This document shows, piece after piece, positions 24,044-32,367 of a stretch of 64,000 nucleotides of DNA. Position numbers and translations under genes: made by a program. The notes under the pieces were generated by a model. It saw only the letters and a program-made list of their open reading frames with translations. It had not been told where the DNA came from and did no database searches. Source of the DNA: Eubacterium sp. AF22-8LB (GTDB lineage Bacteria > Bacillota_I > Bacilli_A > Erysipelotrichales > Erysipelotrichaceae); assembly GCF_003458715.1 (NCBI RefSeq), contig NZ_QRVI01000005.1, positions 247 through 64,246 of the forward strand, read 5' to 3'. Position 1 is the stretch's first letter. The number at the start of each line of letters is the position of its first letter.

Positions 24044-25849
24044 TTACTTCTCAGTGTATTCACCGTCAACTACATCATCACCTGAATGAGTTTGTGTTGA
24101 TTGTGAAGCTGCATCACCATTTGGCTGATTGTACATTGCTTGACCTGCCTGCATTGCTGCTTTTTCAAGCATATCTAATTTAGACTTCACTTCTTCCATG
24201 TTATTTTCGTCTAAAGATTTTTGTAGATCATCACGCAATTTCTTAGTTTCTTCAGCTTGTTTTGGATCAATCTTATCTTTGTTATCTTCTAACATACCAT
24301 CGATTTGTGCAATGAAGCCTTCTGCTTTGTTACGTAAATCGATTTCTTCTTTACGTTTTTCATCTTCAGCCTTGTTATCTTCAGCTTCACGAACCATACG
24401 ATCGATTTCTTCATCACTTAATCCACTAGAGTTTTGAATTGTGATGTGTTGTTCTTTACCAGTACCCTTATCTGTAGCACTTACATGTACGATACCGTTG
24501 GCATCAATATCGAATTTAACTTCGATTTGAGGAACGCCACGACGAGCAGGTGCAATTCCATTTAATTGGAAGTTACCTAATTCTTTGTTGTCGTTAGCCA
24601 TTGGACGTTCACCTTGTAATACACGGATATCTACAGCTGGCTGGTTATCTGCAGCTGTTGAGAAAATTTGTGATTTACTTGTAGGAATTGTAGTGTTACG
24701 AGGAATCAATACTGTCATAACTCCACCCATAGTTTCAATACCTAATGAAAGTGGTGTAACATCTAGTAATAATACATCGTTAACATCACCTGAGATAACT
24801 CCACCTTGGATAGCAGCACCCATAGCTACAGCTTCATCTGGGTTAACTGAGTGGTTAGGATCTTTTCCTAATGCTCTACGTACAGCTTCTTGAACAGCTG
24901 GAATACGAGTAGATCCACCAACTAATAATACTTCGTCGATGTCTGATTTAGACAATTTAGCATCTCTTAATGCATTGTCAATTGGAATTAATGTACGTTC
25001 TACTAAATGCTTAGTCATATCATCAAATTTAGCACGTGTTAATGTTGCATCAAAGTGCAATGGACCAGCAGGACCTGCTGAGATAAATGGTAAGCTGATT
25101 TGTGTCTGCATTACACCACTTAAATCTTTTTTCGCTTTTTCAGCAGCTTCTTTTAAACGTTGCATAGCCATTGGATCTTTTGACAAGTCAATTGCGTTAT
25201 CTTTCTTGAATGTATCAACCATCCAGTCTACTAATACGTTATCGAAGTCATCTCCACCTAAGTGAGTATCTCCGTTTGTTGATAATACTTCGAATGTTCC
25301 ATCCGCTAAGTCAAGGATACTAACATCGAATGTACCTCCACCTAAGTCATAGATCAATACTTTTTCTTCTTTATCTGTTTTATCAATACCATAAGCCAAT
25401 GCTGCAGCTGTTGGTTCGTTAATAATACGTTCTACTTCTAATCCGGCAATCTTACCAGCATCTTTAGTTGCTTGACGTTGAGCATCGTTGAAGTATGCAG
25501 GAACTGTGATAACAGCCTTTGTTACTTTTTCTCCTAAGTAGTCTTCTGCATATGATTTCAAATATTGAAGAATCATTGCACTAATTTCTTGTGGTGTATA
25601 TGATTTTCCTTCTGCTTCTACTTTTTCACTAGTTCCCATTAAACGTTTAATTGAACTAATTGTATTTTTGTTTGTGACTGCCTGACGTTTTGCAGCATCA
25701 CCAATAATACGTTCTCCATCTTTGAACGCAACAACACTTGGTGTTGTACGATTTCCTTCTGGGTTAGGAATTACTTTACTATCTTTACCTTCCATAACCG
25801 CAACACAGCTATTTGTTGTACCTAAGTCAATACCAATAATTTTACTCAT
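24044..25849 (-). CDS. dnaK: Chaperone DnaK (Hsp70)
   Basis: A 601-residue ATP-dependent folding chaperone. The N-terminal ATPase has IIGIDLGTTNSCVAVMEG, the phosphate-2 motif IYDLGGGTFDVSIL and the adenosine motif LVGGSTRIPAVQ. The linker DVLLLDVTPLSLGIE leads to the substrate-binding domain and lid. The tail is Gln/Ser/Thr-rich and ends acidic (GDDVVDGEYTEK). As in other Gram-positives, the loop insertion found in proteobacterial DnaK appears absent. It sits 13 bp after grpE, and the operon is controlled by HrcA. Confidence 0.98.
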   Translation of the reverse strand: MSKIIGIDLGTTNSCVAVMEGKDSKVIPNPEGNRTTPSVVAFKDGERIIGDAAKRQAVTNKNTISSIKRLMGTSEKVEAEGKSYTPQEISAMILQYLKSYAEDYLGEKVTKAVITVPAYFNDAQRQATKDAGKIAGLEVERIINEPTAAALAYGIDKTDKEEKVLIYDLGGGTFDVSILDLADGTFEVLSTNGDTHLGGDDFDNVLVDWMVDTFKKDNAIDLSKDPMAMQRLKEAAEKAKKDLSGVMQTQISLPFISAGPAGPLHFDATLTRAKFDDMTKHLVERTLIPIDNALRDAKLSKSDIDEVLLVGGSTRIPAVQEAVRRALGKDPNHSVNPDEAVAMGAAIQGGVISGDVNDVLLLDVTPLSLGIETMGGVMTVLIPRNTTIPTSKSQIFSTAADNQPAVDIRVLQGERPMANDNKELGNFQLNGIAPARRGVPQIEVKFDIDANGIVHVSATDKGTGKEQHITIQNSSGLSDEEIDRMVREAEDNKAEDEKRKEEIDLRNKAEGFIAQIDGMLEDNKDKIDPKQAEETKKLRDDLQKSLDENNMEEVKSKLDMLEKAAMQAGQAMYNQPNGDAASQSTQTHSGDDVVDGEYTEK

Positions 25850-25862
25850 GATAATTACCTCC

Positions 25863-26429
25863 CTATTCGCTAACTTTTACTAATGCTGGTCGTAAAATAC
25901 GATCCTTCAACATATATCCTTTCTGTAATACTTCAATAACCATTCCACTTTCAACACCTTCTTTTTTCTCTTGCATTAAAGCCTGCATCGTGTTGTGGTC
26001 AAATGGTTTATCCGTTGCATCTATTTCCTGTACGCCTTCTTTTTCCAGCACACCTTTCAATTGCTTATGAATCATCTCAAAACCTTTGACATAATTCTTA
26101 ATTGTTTCATCCTCGGTTTGTACTTTCAAAGCCATTTCCATTGAATCAAGAATTGGCAAGATTTCCGTTGCTGGCTGTTGGAAGCGATATTTTCTTGTTG
26201 CATCTGCATCTTTCTGTAGACGTTTCTTCATGTTTTCTGTATCTGCATAAGCACGTGCTACATCATTTTTTGCCTTATCAAGTTCTGCCTTCAAGCCTTC
26301 AATGATTTCATCTGAACTTGGTTCTTTTTTTTCTTCAACTACATCTTCAGTTGTTTCTTCAGTTACTTCTTCAGCAACTTCTTCTTTTACTTCTTCTTTT
26401 ACTTCTTTATTTTCTTCTTTGCTCATCAT
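25863..26429 (-). CDS. grpE: Nucleotide exchange factor GrpE
   Basis: A 188-residue co-chaperone that releases ADP from DnaK. The N-terminus is a Glu/Lys/Val low-complexity arm (KEEVAEEVTEETTEDVVEE), then a long dimerising coiled coil (residues ~55-100), then the beta head (GMVIEVLQKGYMLKDRILRP). I chose ATG 26429, closely followed by another at 26426, because AAGGAGGTGCC lies just before. The longer in-frame start at 26477 lies deep inside hrcA with no ribosome site. It overlaps the hrcA end by about 20 bp. Confidence 0.93.
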   Translation of the reverse strand: MMSKEENKEVKEEVKEEVAEEVTEETTEDVVEEKKEPSSDEIIEGLKAELDKAKNDVARAYADTENMKKRLQKDADATRKYRFQQPATEILPILDSMEMALKVQTEDETIKNYVKGFEMIHKQLKGVLEKEGVQEIDATDKPFDHNTMQALMQEKKEGVESGMVIEVLQKGYMLKDRILRPALVKVSE

Positions 26430-27459
26430 TGGCACCTCCTTCATTTTTGTCTGTTCCAAAGACGTCTTCGATGACATTTGACATATAATCCATCAAGGCC
26501 ACGACCTTGGAATATTGCATTCGATTTGGACCAACAACCATTAATTGTCCTTCCTCATCGCTGTTATAATGGAATTTTGTCGTTAATACCGAACAATCTC
26601 CAATTTGTAACAACTCGTTTCTTTCACCAATCTGGATTGCAACATTTCCTTCTTGATCCGTCCATTGATGGAATAAATTTCCATTTTCTAATATACGCAT
26701 CATTTGTTTTAATTTGTTGATATCACTAAATTCTGGTTGATACAACATATTGCTTCGTCCAGAAACCGCAACTTTTTCTGTCGCAAATCGCATAAAGGCT
26801 GAAACGAACGCTTCAAACAAAACTTCATGTCGAACAAGCTTAGCCGCCATCATCGGTTCAATTTCTTTCATCTTATCAACGACATCTTCAATCGGCGTTC
26901 CCACTAACTGGTCATTCAACAAATCTGTACAATTTTGAATATCTTGCATAGAAACATCTGTGCCAAACTGGAATACCTTATTTTCTGTATGCCCTTGATC
27001 AGTCACAATAATCGCAACCGCACTTTGATTATTGATAGGAATCAACTGTACATGTTGTAAAGTCTGATGCCTGCTATCAGGTCCTAGAACAACACTGGTC
27101 AAATTTGTCATATGTGACAAAATATCACAGCTTTTTTGAACAACCTCTTCTAACGAATAATGTCTTTCACTAAAGACTTGCTGCAAAGCATTCTTTGTAG
27201 AAGAATCCAAATCCGCTTCCATAAGATGTTCAACATAGTACCTATAGCCTTTTTGACTTGGAATACGACCACTCGAAGTATGGGTTTTCTCTAATAACCC
27301 GAGTTTTTCAAGCGTTGCCATCTCATTACGAATAGTTGCTGATGAAACCGGGAAATCTAGAAGCTCCATCAAAGTCTTCGAACCAACTGGTTCTGCACAA
27401 CGAGTAAACTCCTCAACTATCGTTTTAAAGATTATCTTTTGACGTTGTGTGATTTCCAT
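26407..27459 (-). CDS. hrcA: Heat-inducible transcription repressor HrcA
   Basis: A 350-residue repressor that binds CIRCE elements and is kept active by chaperones. The N-terminal winged helix covers residues ~1-75 (ITQRQKIIFKTIVEEFTRCA, then LLDFPVSSATIRNEMATLEK). A GAF-like domain and C-terminal dimerisation region follow. First gene of hrcA-grpE-dnaK-dnaJ. A near-consensus CIRCE overlaps its promoter, and a weaker one overlaps the ribosome site, so the operon is autoregulated. Confidence 0.96.
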   Translation of the reverse strand: MEITQRQKIIFKTIVEEFTRCAEPVGSKTLMELLDFPVSSATIRNEMATLEKLGLLEKTHTSSGRIPSQKGYRYYVEHLMEADLDSSTKNALQQVFSERHYSLEEVVQKSCDILSHMTNLTSVVLGPDSRHQTLQHVQLIPINNQSAVAIIVTDQGHTENKVFQFGTDVSMQDIQNCTDLLNDQLVGTPIEDVVDKMKEIEPMMAAKLVRHEVLFEAFVSAFMRFATEKVAVSGRSNMLYQPEFSDINKLKQMMRILENGNLFHQWTDQEGNVAIQIGERNELLQIGDCSVLTTKFHYNSDEEGQLMVVGPNRMQYSKVVALMDYMSNVIEDVFGTDKNEGGANDEQRRK

Positions 27460-27474
27460 TGTGAAGACCTCCTT

Positions 27475-27501
27475 CTAGCACTCATTTTCCTTGTCTGCTA
27501 T
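27475..27501. promoter_or_regulatory. Degenerate second CIRCE over the hrcA ribosome site
   Basis: On the minus strand ATAGCAGAC, nine bases, GAGTGCTAG. The right half matches CIRCE at 8 of 9 positions and the left at 6 of 9. It lies between promoter and start codon and touches the GGAGG ribosome site, so bound HrcA would block both elongation and initiation. Confidence 0.45.
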
Positions 27502-27502
27502 T

Positions 27503-27530
27503 AGTATATCACAATTTTTAGCACCGTCAA
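27503..27530 (-). promoter_or_regulatory. hrcA operon promoter
   Basis: TTGACG (forward 27525-27530), a 16-bp spacer and TATACT (forward 27503-27508) on the minus strand. This is a vegetative sigma-A type promoter with its -35 inside the CIRCE element. Confidence 0.75.
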
Positions 27531-27544
27531 CAGTTGAGTGCTAA
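27518..27544. promoter_or_regulatory. CIRCE operator
   Basis: TTAGCACCG, nine bases, GAGTGCTAA. Against the consensus TTAGCACTC-N9-GAGTGCTAA only two bases differ, both in one arm. Its place over the -35 box fits repression by HrcA. Confidence 0.93.
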
Positions 27545-27563
27545 ATTTCAAATAAAAAAATAA

Positions 27564-27583
27564 GGACACGAACATCCGTACCC
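27564..27583 (-). terminator. Terminator after the Rpn-family remnant
   Basis: On the minus strand GGGTACG pairs with CGTGTCC (G-T pairs included) around a 6-nt loop, followed by TTATTTTTTT. It lies directly after the remnant's stop codon. Confidence 0.65.
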
Positions 27584-28400
27584 CTATTGCTTATCTTTCA
27601 CCAATAGCTTTTCAATTAATTCTTCACTCACTGAAAAAATCGATGCGATAGCTTTAACACTAAATCCTTTATCTAACATAGTTTGGTATACTTCTAATCG
27701 ATTTAGTTCAATACCTTGTTTGATACCTAACTGGATTCCTCTGTTTGTCGATTCTTCAAACATTTCATCTAATGCTCTGCACACTTTTACATCACTCTTT
27801 TCACTTTTCTGATAAATATTCAATAACTCTTTGTTCTTAGTCACTACATACGCAAAATACAATGCATCACGATTAAACTTTCAATCTAGAAATCTGCCTT
27901 CTATAGATCATACGCAATAGATCAAAAAAGTCCTGCGTTGCCTTTTCACCTGTATTTTAGTTTCAATTTGTGTTTAGCTCAATCATATTCAGTTTAAACT
28001 CATTGAACATATCTTCAAACCCAAGATGAATGATTTCTAGTTCACTCAATCTTTTAGCAACATTCCACTTGGATTCACCCACATATAGGACGACTGTTAA
28101 AATCATCGGGAGTCTTGTATGCATGGGTACATGCTTTTTAAAGTTTTGACGAATTATAACTCTTGCGACCCTGGACTAATCGACATAGCTTTGGCTTTCA
28201 ATCACGAACAAATCCAAATATGTACCATCGTCATACCGCTTGATGATATCCACATGCTTACTAGAAACATTCATGACAAGTTCACTGCTTTCATCCTTAA
28301 GATATTCAGACTTTAACACTTGTTGACCATCAAATAAAAGTAGACAAAGTTTTTGGGTTATTCTAAAAACTTCTTAGACTCCATATCAATCGAATTCAAG
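27584..28400 (-). pseudogene. Decayed Rpn-family (PD-(D/E)XK) recombination-promoting nuclease
   Basis: Only the last 92 codons remain open (27584-27862), carrying the family's typical tail: MFEESTNRGIQLGIKQGIEL plus a small helix-turn-helix-like end. Upstream on the same strand, broken pieces are still readable: LLFDGQQVLKSEYLKDESSE, RYDDGTYLDLFVIESQSYVD then a stop, and LPMILTVVLYVGESKWNVAK, with several stops and frame changes. A GGAGG site near 28408 may mark the old start. Rpn proteins are linked to RecA-independent recombination and often resemble transposases. The stretch 27863-28400 holds nothing else. Confidence 0.8.
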
Positions 28401-28622
28401 ATAACTCCTCCTTCCCTCTCTCTAATACGAATAAAAAGAAGGATTTTCTAAATTTTGATAATTTCACATAATTATTTCTGATTTCACAATATTTACCAAA
28501 GTTATACTAAATTTATGACAACATGGAATGGTATTCTATAGATGTCTTAAAGATAAGACAAATGAATATAGAAAATAAACCAATATTCATATCTCTTTCC
28601 TAAAAATAATAATAAACAAAAA
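28401..28622. other. AT-rich intergenic stretch, nothing recognised
   Basis: About 220 bp of AT-rich DNA between the Rpn remnant and the small-ORF terminator. I see no ORF, RNA structure or repeat worth naming. Confidence 0.5.
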
Positions 28623-28661
28623 AGAAGCCATTCTAGATGCCAACACTAGAATGGCTTTCTT
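28623..28661 (-). terminator. Strong terminator-like hairpin after a 37-residue ORF
   Basis: GAAGCCATTCTAG pairs with CTAGAATGGCTTTC over about 12 bp around a 9-nt loop. The minus-strand side leads into TTCTTTTTT. It directly follows the stop of a short minus-strand ORF, suggesting that something here is transcribed. Confidence 0.7.
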
Positions 28662-28663
28662 TA

Positions 28664-28777
28664 CTATGCGAATGCATTACATACTTTAATCACAAAACGC
28701 ATCAATACATATAAATCTTTGTAACTCTCTTTTTCAATACGAACTGTACAATCATCCATCTTTTCTACATTATTCAT
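28664..28777 (-). CDS. Possible 37-residue small protein
   Basis: A short ORF, MNNVEKMDDCTVRIEKESYK followed by DLYVLMRFVIKVCNAFA, ending right before a strong terminator. Its first half is charged and its second half is an amphipathic or hydrophobic helix. No good ribosome site is visible (only AAGAAA abutting the ATG), so it may be a small protein, a remnant, or part of a small RNA. No homology recognised. Confidence 0.35.
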   Translation of the reverse strand: MNNVEKMDDCTVRIEKESYKDLYVLMRFVIKVCNAFA

Positions 28778-28822
28778 TTTCTTATGTGATAAAATTTAAA
28801 TACAGGAAAGAAGGTGACCACT

Positions 28823-29509
28823 ATGTGGAATCGACAACAAGTTAAAGAACAAGCTAAAATAATCATGAAAAGAAACTATTGGAAAATGTTTGTAGTTACG
28901 CTACTTGCAGGATTGCTAACTGGTGAAAAAACAACGATCATTGAAAGAGTGCAGAACTTTGCGTCAACCAACATATCTTACGATACTTCACCTATATTTT
29001 ATTCATCTAATTTCCAATATATATTTTATTCATTCATTTCAATCGCAAGTATTCTAGGAATACTCTATACAATATTTATTGGTAATGTCATCGTGGTTGG
29101 AAACAAAGGATATTTTCTTAAGAATCATGATGAAAATCCAGAACTTAATGAAATATTTAAAGGCTTTAAAGGTAACTATTTAAATGTTGTAAAAATCATG
29201 TTTTTAATGAATTTAAAAATACTACTATGGCTATTTCTATTTATAGTACCTGGAATTATTAAAGCTTATGAATATTCTATGATTCCATATTTATTGGCAG
29301 AAAACCCAAACCTTTCTGCTTCCCAAGCCTTCTCTTTGTCTAAACAAATGACTACTGGACAAAAGATGGATTTATTTGTCTTAGATTTATCTTTTCTAGG
29401 ATGGATCATTCTAGGTTTAATTTGTTGCGGAATTGGCATTCTATTTCTGCAACCATATCCAGAAGCTACAAGAGCTGAAGTATATTTGATTTTAAAACAA
29501 CAAGTATAG
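28823..29509 (+). CDS. DUF975 family membrane protein
   Basis: A 228-residue protein with four or five membrane segments. The soluble N-terminus MWNRQQVKEQAKIIMKRNYW is typical of DUF975. So are the later KIMFLMNLKILLWLFLFIVP, GIIKAYEYSMIPYLLAENP and FSLSKQMTTGQKMDLFVLDL. The ATG at 28823 follows AAGGTG with good spacing; the GTG nine bases earlier overlaps that site. The function of DUF975 proteins is not established. It is followed 12 bp later by a flavin reductase gene in the same direction. Confidence 0.82.
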   Translation: MWNRQQVKEQAKIIMKRNYWKMFVVTLLAGLLTGEKTTIIERVQNFASTNISYDTSPIFYSSNFQYIFYSFISIASILGILYTIFIGNVIVVGNKGYFLKNHDENPELNEIFKGFKGNYLNVVKIMFLMNLKILLWLFLFIVPGIIKAYEYSMIPYLLAENPNLSASQAFSLSKQMTTGQKMDLFVLDLSFLGWIILGLICCGIGILFLQPYPEATRAEVYLILKQQV

Positions 29510-29521
29510 GAGGAATTATAT

Positions 29522-30022
29522 ATGTTTAAAAAAGTTGATATTCATAGTCTAAGTTTCAATCCTTTTGATAAGATTGGAAAAGACTGGCTACTAATCAGTG
29601 CTACAAAAAATGGTAAAACAAACACTATGACCGCATCATGGGGAACTCTTGGTCATTTATGGAATAAAGATGTTGCGATTATCTTTATTCGACCACAAAG
29701 ATACACAAAAGAATTCGTTGATGAGAGTGATACATTTACCCTATCCTTCTTTAATGATAAACATAACGAATTATCTTACTTAGGTACAAAATCAGGTAAG
29801 GACGAGGATAAGGTTTCGAACGTGAACTTCCACGTTGAAATGGTAGATGGAAATCCTACATTTAAAGAAGCTAAAGAAGTCTTTATCTGTAAAAAAATCT
29901 ATGTTGGAAAATTAGAAAAAGAACATTTCTTATTGCCTGAAATCTACAAAAAGAATTACCCACTTGATGATTTACATTATGTATATATAGGAGAAATTAC
30001 GGATGTCTATGCGAACAAATAA
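29522..30022 (+). CDS. Flavin reductase-like domain protein
   Basis: A 166-residue FMN-binding split-barrel protein of the flavin reductase (DIM6/NTAB) type. It shows WLLISATKNGKTNTMTASWG, then IIFIRPQRYTKEFVDESDTF and SFFNDKHNELSYLGTKSGKD. Such proteins bind FMN and either reduce flavins or serve unknown redox steps. An AGGAGG ribosome site precedes it. It overlaps pgeF by 20 bp, so the two are translated together. Confidence 0.82.
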   Translation: MFKKVDIHSLSFNPFDKIGKDWLLISATKNGKTNTMTASWGTLGHLWNKDVAIIFIRPQRYTKEFVDESDTFTLSFFNDKHNELSYLGTKSGKDEDKVSNVNFHVEMVDGNPTFKEAKEVFICKKIYVGKLEKEHFLLPEIYKKNYPLDDLHYVYIGEITDVYANK

Positions 30023-30776
30023 AATTATTTATATCAATAACGAACACATATTCGGTGCTACTACACTAAAAGATATTGCACTTCCTGAAAAGAACAATAC
30101 CGCACTACATGTATGTATCGATTCAGAAGCTGTTATGAGCAATCGCAAAAGATTGGCCGAAGAATTAAATATGCCCCTAGATAACTGGGCACTTCCTTGG
30201 CAAAAACACACAAACAACATGGCTCATGTTACAGCAGGTGATAAAGGTAAGGGTGCTTACGATAAAGATACGAGCATTATGAATGTAGATGCCGTATATA
30301 CGACAGAGCCAAATATTCTAATCGGTGTATTTACAGCCGACTGTTTAGGCATTCTAGTCGTCGATGAAACAACACCATGTATTTGTGCGATTCATTCTGG
30401 ATGGAAAGGTACAACCCTAGAAATCACAAAAAAATGCTTGAACGAATTAATTGAGAAAGAGTTAATTCACCCCGAATCATGTCACGTGTATTTTTCTCCA
30501 AGCATCCAATATGATTCTTTAGAAGTAGGCATGGAAGTTGTTGAACAAATGAAACAAATCAGTATAGACACAACGCCATTCATTCGTTATATGCCAAATG
30601 AAAAAGCTTATATTGATAATCAAGGTATTAATATTGCGATGTGTAAAGATTTAGGTATTCCAGATAAAAACATTCATCCAAGTAAATATGACACAAAAAA
30701 AGAGCTCGACATTTGTTTCAGTTATCGTAATGATAAACAAACAGGCGAACACTTTACTTTTGGATACATTAAATAA
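30003..30776 (+). CDS. pgeF: Peptidoglycan editing factor PgeF / polyphenol oxidase (laccase domain)
   Basis: A 257-residue protein of the YfiH/YlmD family. Conserved metal-site motifs are present: LIGVFTADCLGILVVD, CAIHSGWKGTTLEITKKC and a late YSFRNDK-like segment (CFSYRNDKQTGEHFTF). E. coli PgeF removes L-Ser-containing peptidoglycan precursors; older annotations call the family multicopper polyphenol oxidase or laccase. The start overlaps the flavin reductase gene. An alternative ATG lies six bases downstream. Confidence 0.85.
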   Translation: MSMRTNKIIYINNEHIFGATTLKDIALPEKNNTALHVCIDSEAVMSNRKRLAEELNMPLDNWALPWQKHTNNMAHVTAGDKGKGAYDKDTSIMNVDAVYTTEPNILIGVFTADCLGILVVDETTPCICAIHSGWKGTTLEITKKCLNELIEKELIHPESCHVYFSPSIQYDSLEVGMEVVEQMKQISIDTTPFIRYMPNEKAYIDNQGINIAMCKDLGIPDKNIHPSKYDTKKELDICFSYRNDKQTGEHFTFGYIK

Positions 30777-30798
30777 ACCCAAGTTAGCAGCTTGGGTT
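30776..30798 (+). terminator. Terminator after pgeF
   Basis: AACCCAAG pairs with CTTGGGTT around a 7-nt loop, then CTTTTG. The stop codon of the convergent small gene (30784) lies in the loop, so the two transcripts overlap here. Confidence 0.75.
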
Positions 30799-31068
30799 CT
30801 TTTGTCTTTCTCGAAGACGATTATCTAAATTGACCTTGCGATAGATTTCGGCATGCAGTTCATAGAAATCCATAGATTTCAGCATATCCTTTTTTTCCTT
30901 CGAACAATCCGGCCTGTCCAAGTAGTATAGGAAATGTGAATCTTGACACATATAGACGACCACGGCAAGTCCACAATCGAGGACATACGTTCTGGCATAA
31001 ACATTTTTTTGATTATGAACTAATTCTCTTGCGAAATCTTCTGGTTCAAGATGGACGACAGTACACAT
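30784..31068 (-). CDS. Small protein of unknown function, paralogue A
   Basis: A 94-residue soluble protein beginning MCTVVHLEPEDFARELVHNQ after a GGGGGTG ribosome site. It aligns without gaps to the neighbouring protein at 31182-31439: both share VV-x-L-x-P-x-DFA, VLD-x-G-x-A, YYLDR-x-D, KK and EL-x2-EI (29 identities in about 77 columns). No signal peptide or membrane helix. No family recognised; the fold looks like a small alpha/beta domain. Confidence 0.65.
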   Translation of the reverse strand: MCTVVHLEPEDFARELVHNQKNVYARTYVLDCGLAVVVYMCQDSHFLYYLDRPDCSKEKKDMLKSMDFYELHAEIYRKVNLDNRLRERQKNPSC

Positions 31069-31181
31069 TTCTTACACCCCCTTTGACACTTGCATTATGT
31101 ATGAATTATAGATTCTTCTCAATAGTCTAGTTTAAACATTTAGCTTTCCAATTTTTTATTTACGATTCAAAAGATTTTGTT

Positions 31182-31439
31182 TCAATTTGAGTTGGCTACA
31201 AAAATTTTAATCTTTAACGCTATTTCTTGTCTCAATTCCATTACATTCATTTTTCTTAATTCTTCTTTTTTATAAACATCGACATCAAGTCGATCCAAAT
31301 AATAAAAATCCTCACCTTCATAATATCCATACACAATGCCAGCAATGCCATTATCTAAAACAATCGGCGTGGGAATCAATTGTTCCTTCTTTTTCATCAT
31401 TGCCTTCGCAAAATCAACCGGATTTAATCGAACTACCAT
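31182..31439 (-). CDS. Small protein of unknown function, paralogue B
   Basis: An 85-residue protein (MVVRLNPVDFAKAMMKKKEQ at the N-terminus, FYYLDRLDVDVYKKEELRKM in the middle) related to the preceding entry. I prefer the ATG at 31439 because it aligns with the paralogue's start; a GTG at 31448 is possible, and neither has a strong ribosome site. The tail is basic and helical. The pair sits between convergent and divergent neighbours as a two-gene minus-strand island. Confidence 0.6.
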   Translation of the reverse strand: MVVRLNPVDFAKAMMKKKEQLIPTPIVLDNGIAGIVYGYYEGEDFYYLDRLDVDVYKKEELRKMNVMELRQEIALKIKIFVANSN

Positions 31440-31596
31440 ATCAATCACACACTTTCTTTAGACAATCTCATTATGTGCAAAAACAATATTGAATTCATTA
31501 CCAACTTTCAAATTATTTGTATTCCCACTTTTTTATTCTGTTTTCAAATAAATTCATCTATAATTTAATTGGATTCAAAAGGAAAAAGGTGAAAAT

Positions 31597-32364
31597 ATGT
31601 CAAAAAAGAAAGAAGAAAGACAACTTCAAATTCGTAAAATTATTGAAGAAAAAGAAAAAATAAAAGTCGCAGAACTCGCTAAATTACTTTCTGTTACTCC
31701 AGAAACACTACGTAAAGATTTAGATGAACTACAAGAAAGAAAAATATTAGTTCGAGAACATGGCTACGCCAAGATTCAAAGTTCTTCTGTCGAAACATTT
31801 GTCGAATTAAAAGCACAAAAAAATAAAGAAATGAAAAAAATTGTGGCTCTAGAAGCATTTAACCGAATTGAAAATGGCATGACCATATATTTAGATTCGG
31901 GAAGCACGATTTTAACTGCCATAAGCGCCTTACGAAACAAAAGCGACATCACTATTGTCACCAATTCTATACTTGTCGCTTATGAATGTGCCAACATGAA
32001 TTTAAATATCATTATGGCTGGCGGTTTATTATTTAATATAGGGAAAAGAACCTATGGACATTTCGCAACCGAAATCATTGACCATTTAAACATTGATTTA
32101 GCCATCATGGGAACAGATGCTTTCACTGAAAAGAGTCATGGATTTACCACCATTTCTGCCGATGAACTTGGTTTTAAACGTCACGTTATGAATCAATCCG
32201 CAAAAAAAATCATGATCAGTGATGCAAGTAAAGTCAATAATAAAGCAGATATTGCGCCTTATGCCTTTTGTAAATTTAATGAGTTTGATGAATTCATCAC
32301 AAACCATTTAACACCAGAACAATATGATGTTGTAAAAACGGTCAAGAAAGTCACACAGGTGTAG
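31597..32364 (+). CDS. DeoR-family transcriptional regulator (copy 1)
   Basis: A 255-residue regulator. The N-terminal DeoR winged helix is VAELAKLLSVTPETLRKDLD plus the wing ERKILVREHGYAKIQ. The C-terminal sugar-phosphate-sensing domain has TIYLDSGSTILTAISAL and TIVTNSILVAYECA, then AIMGTDAF and an SDASK motif. Members usually repress sugar-metabolism genes until a phosphorylated sugar binds. Its target cannot be told from context: the next gene is a second DeoR regulator and the neighbours are unrelated. Confidence 0.9.
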   Translation: MSKKKEERQLQIRKIIEEKEKIKVAELAKLLSVTPETLRKDLDELQERKILVREHGYAKIQSSSVETFVELKAQKNKEMKKIVALEAFNRIENGMTIYLDSGSTILTAISALRNKSDITIVTNSILVAYECANMNLNIIMAGGLLFNIGKRTYGHFATEIIDHLNIDLAIMGTDAFTEKSHGFTTISADELGFKRHVMNQSAKKIMISDASKVNNKADIAPYAFCKFNEFDEFITNHLTPEQYDVVKTVKKVTQV

Positions 32365-32367
32365 TTT

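Noticed and set aside
26430..26477. Longer GrpE start at 26477
   Set aside because: It lies within hrcA and lacks a ribosome site. ATG 26429 directly follows AAGGAGGTGCC.
27863..28400. A plus-strand ORF at 28119-28316 as a separate gene
   Set aside because: It is antisense to clearly recognisable Rpn-family fragments and has no ribosome site.
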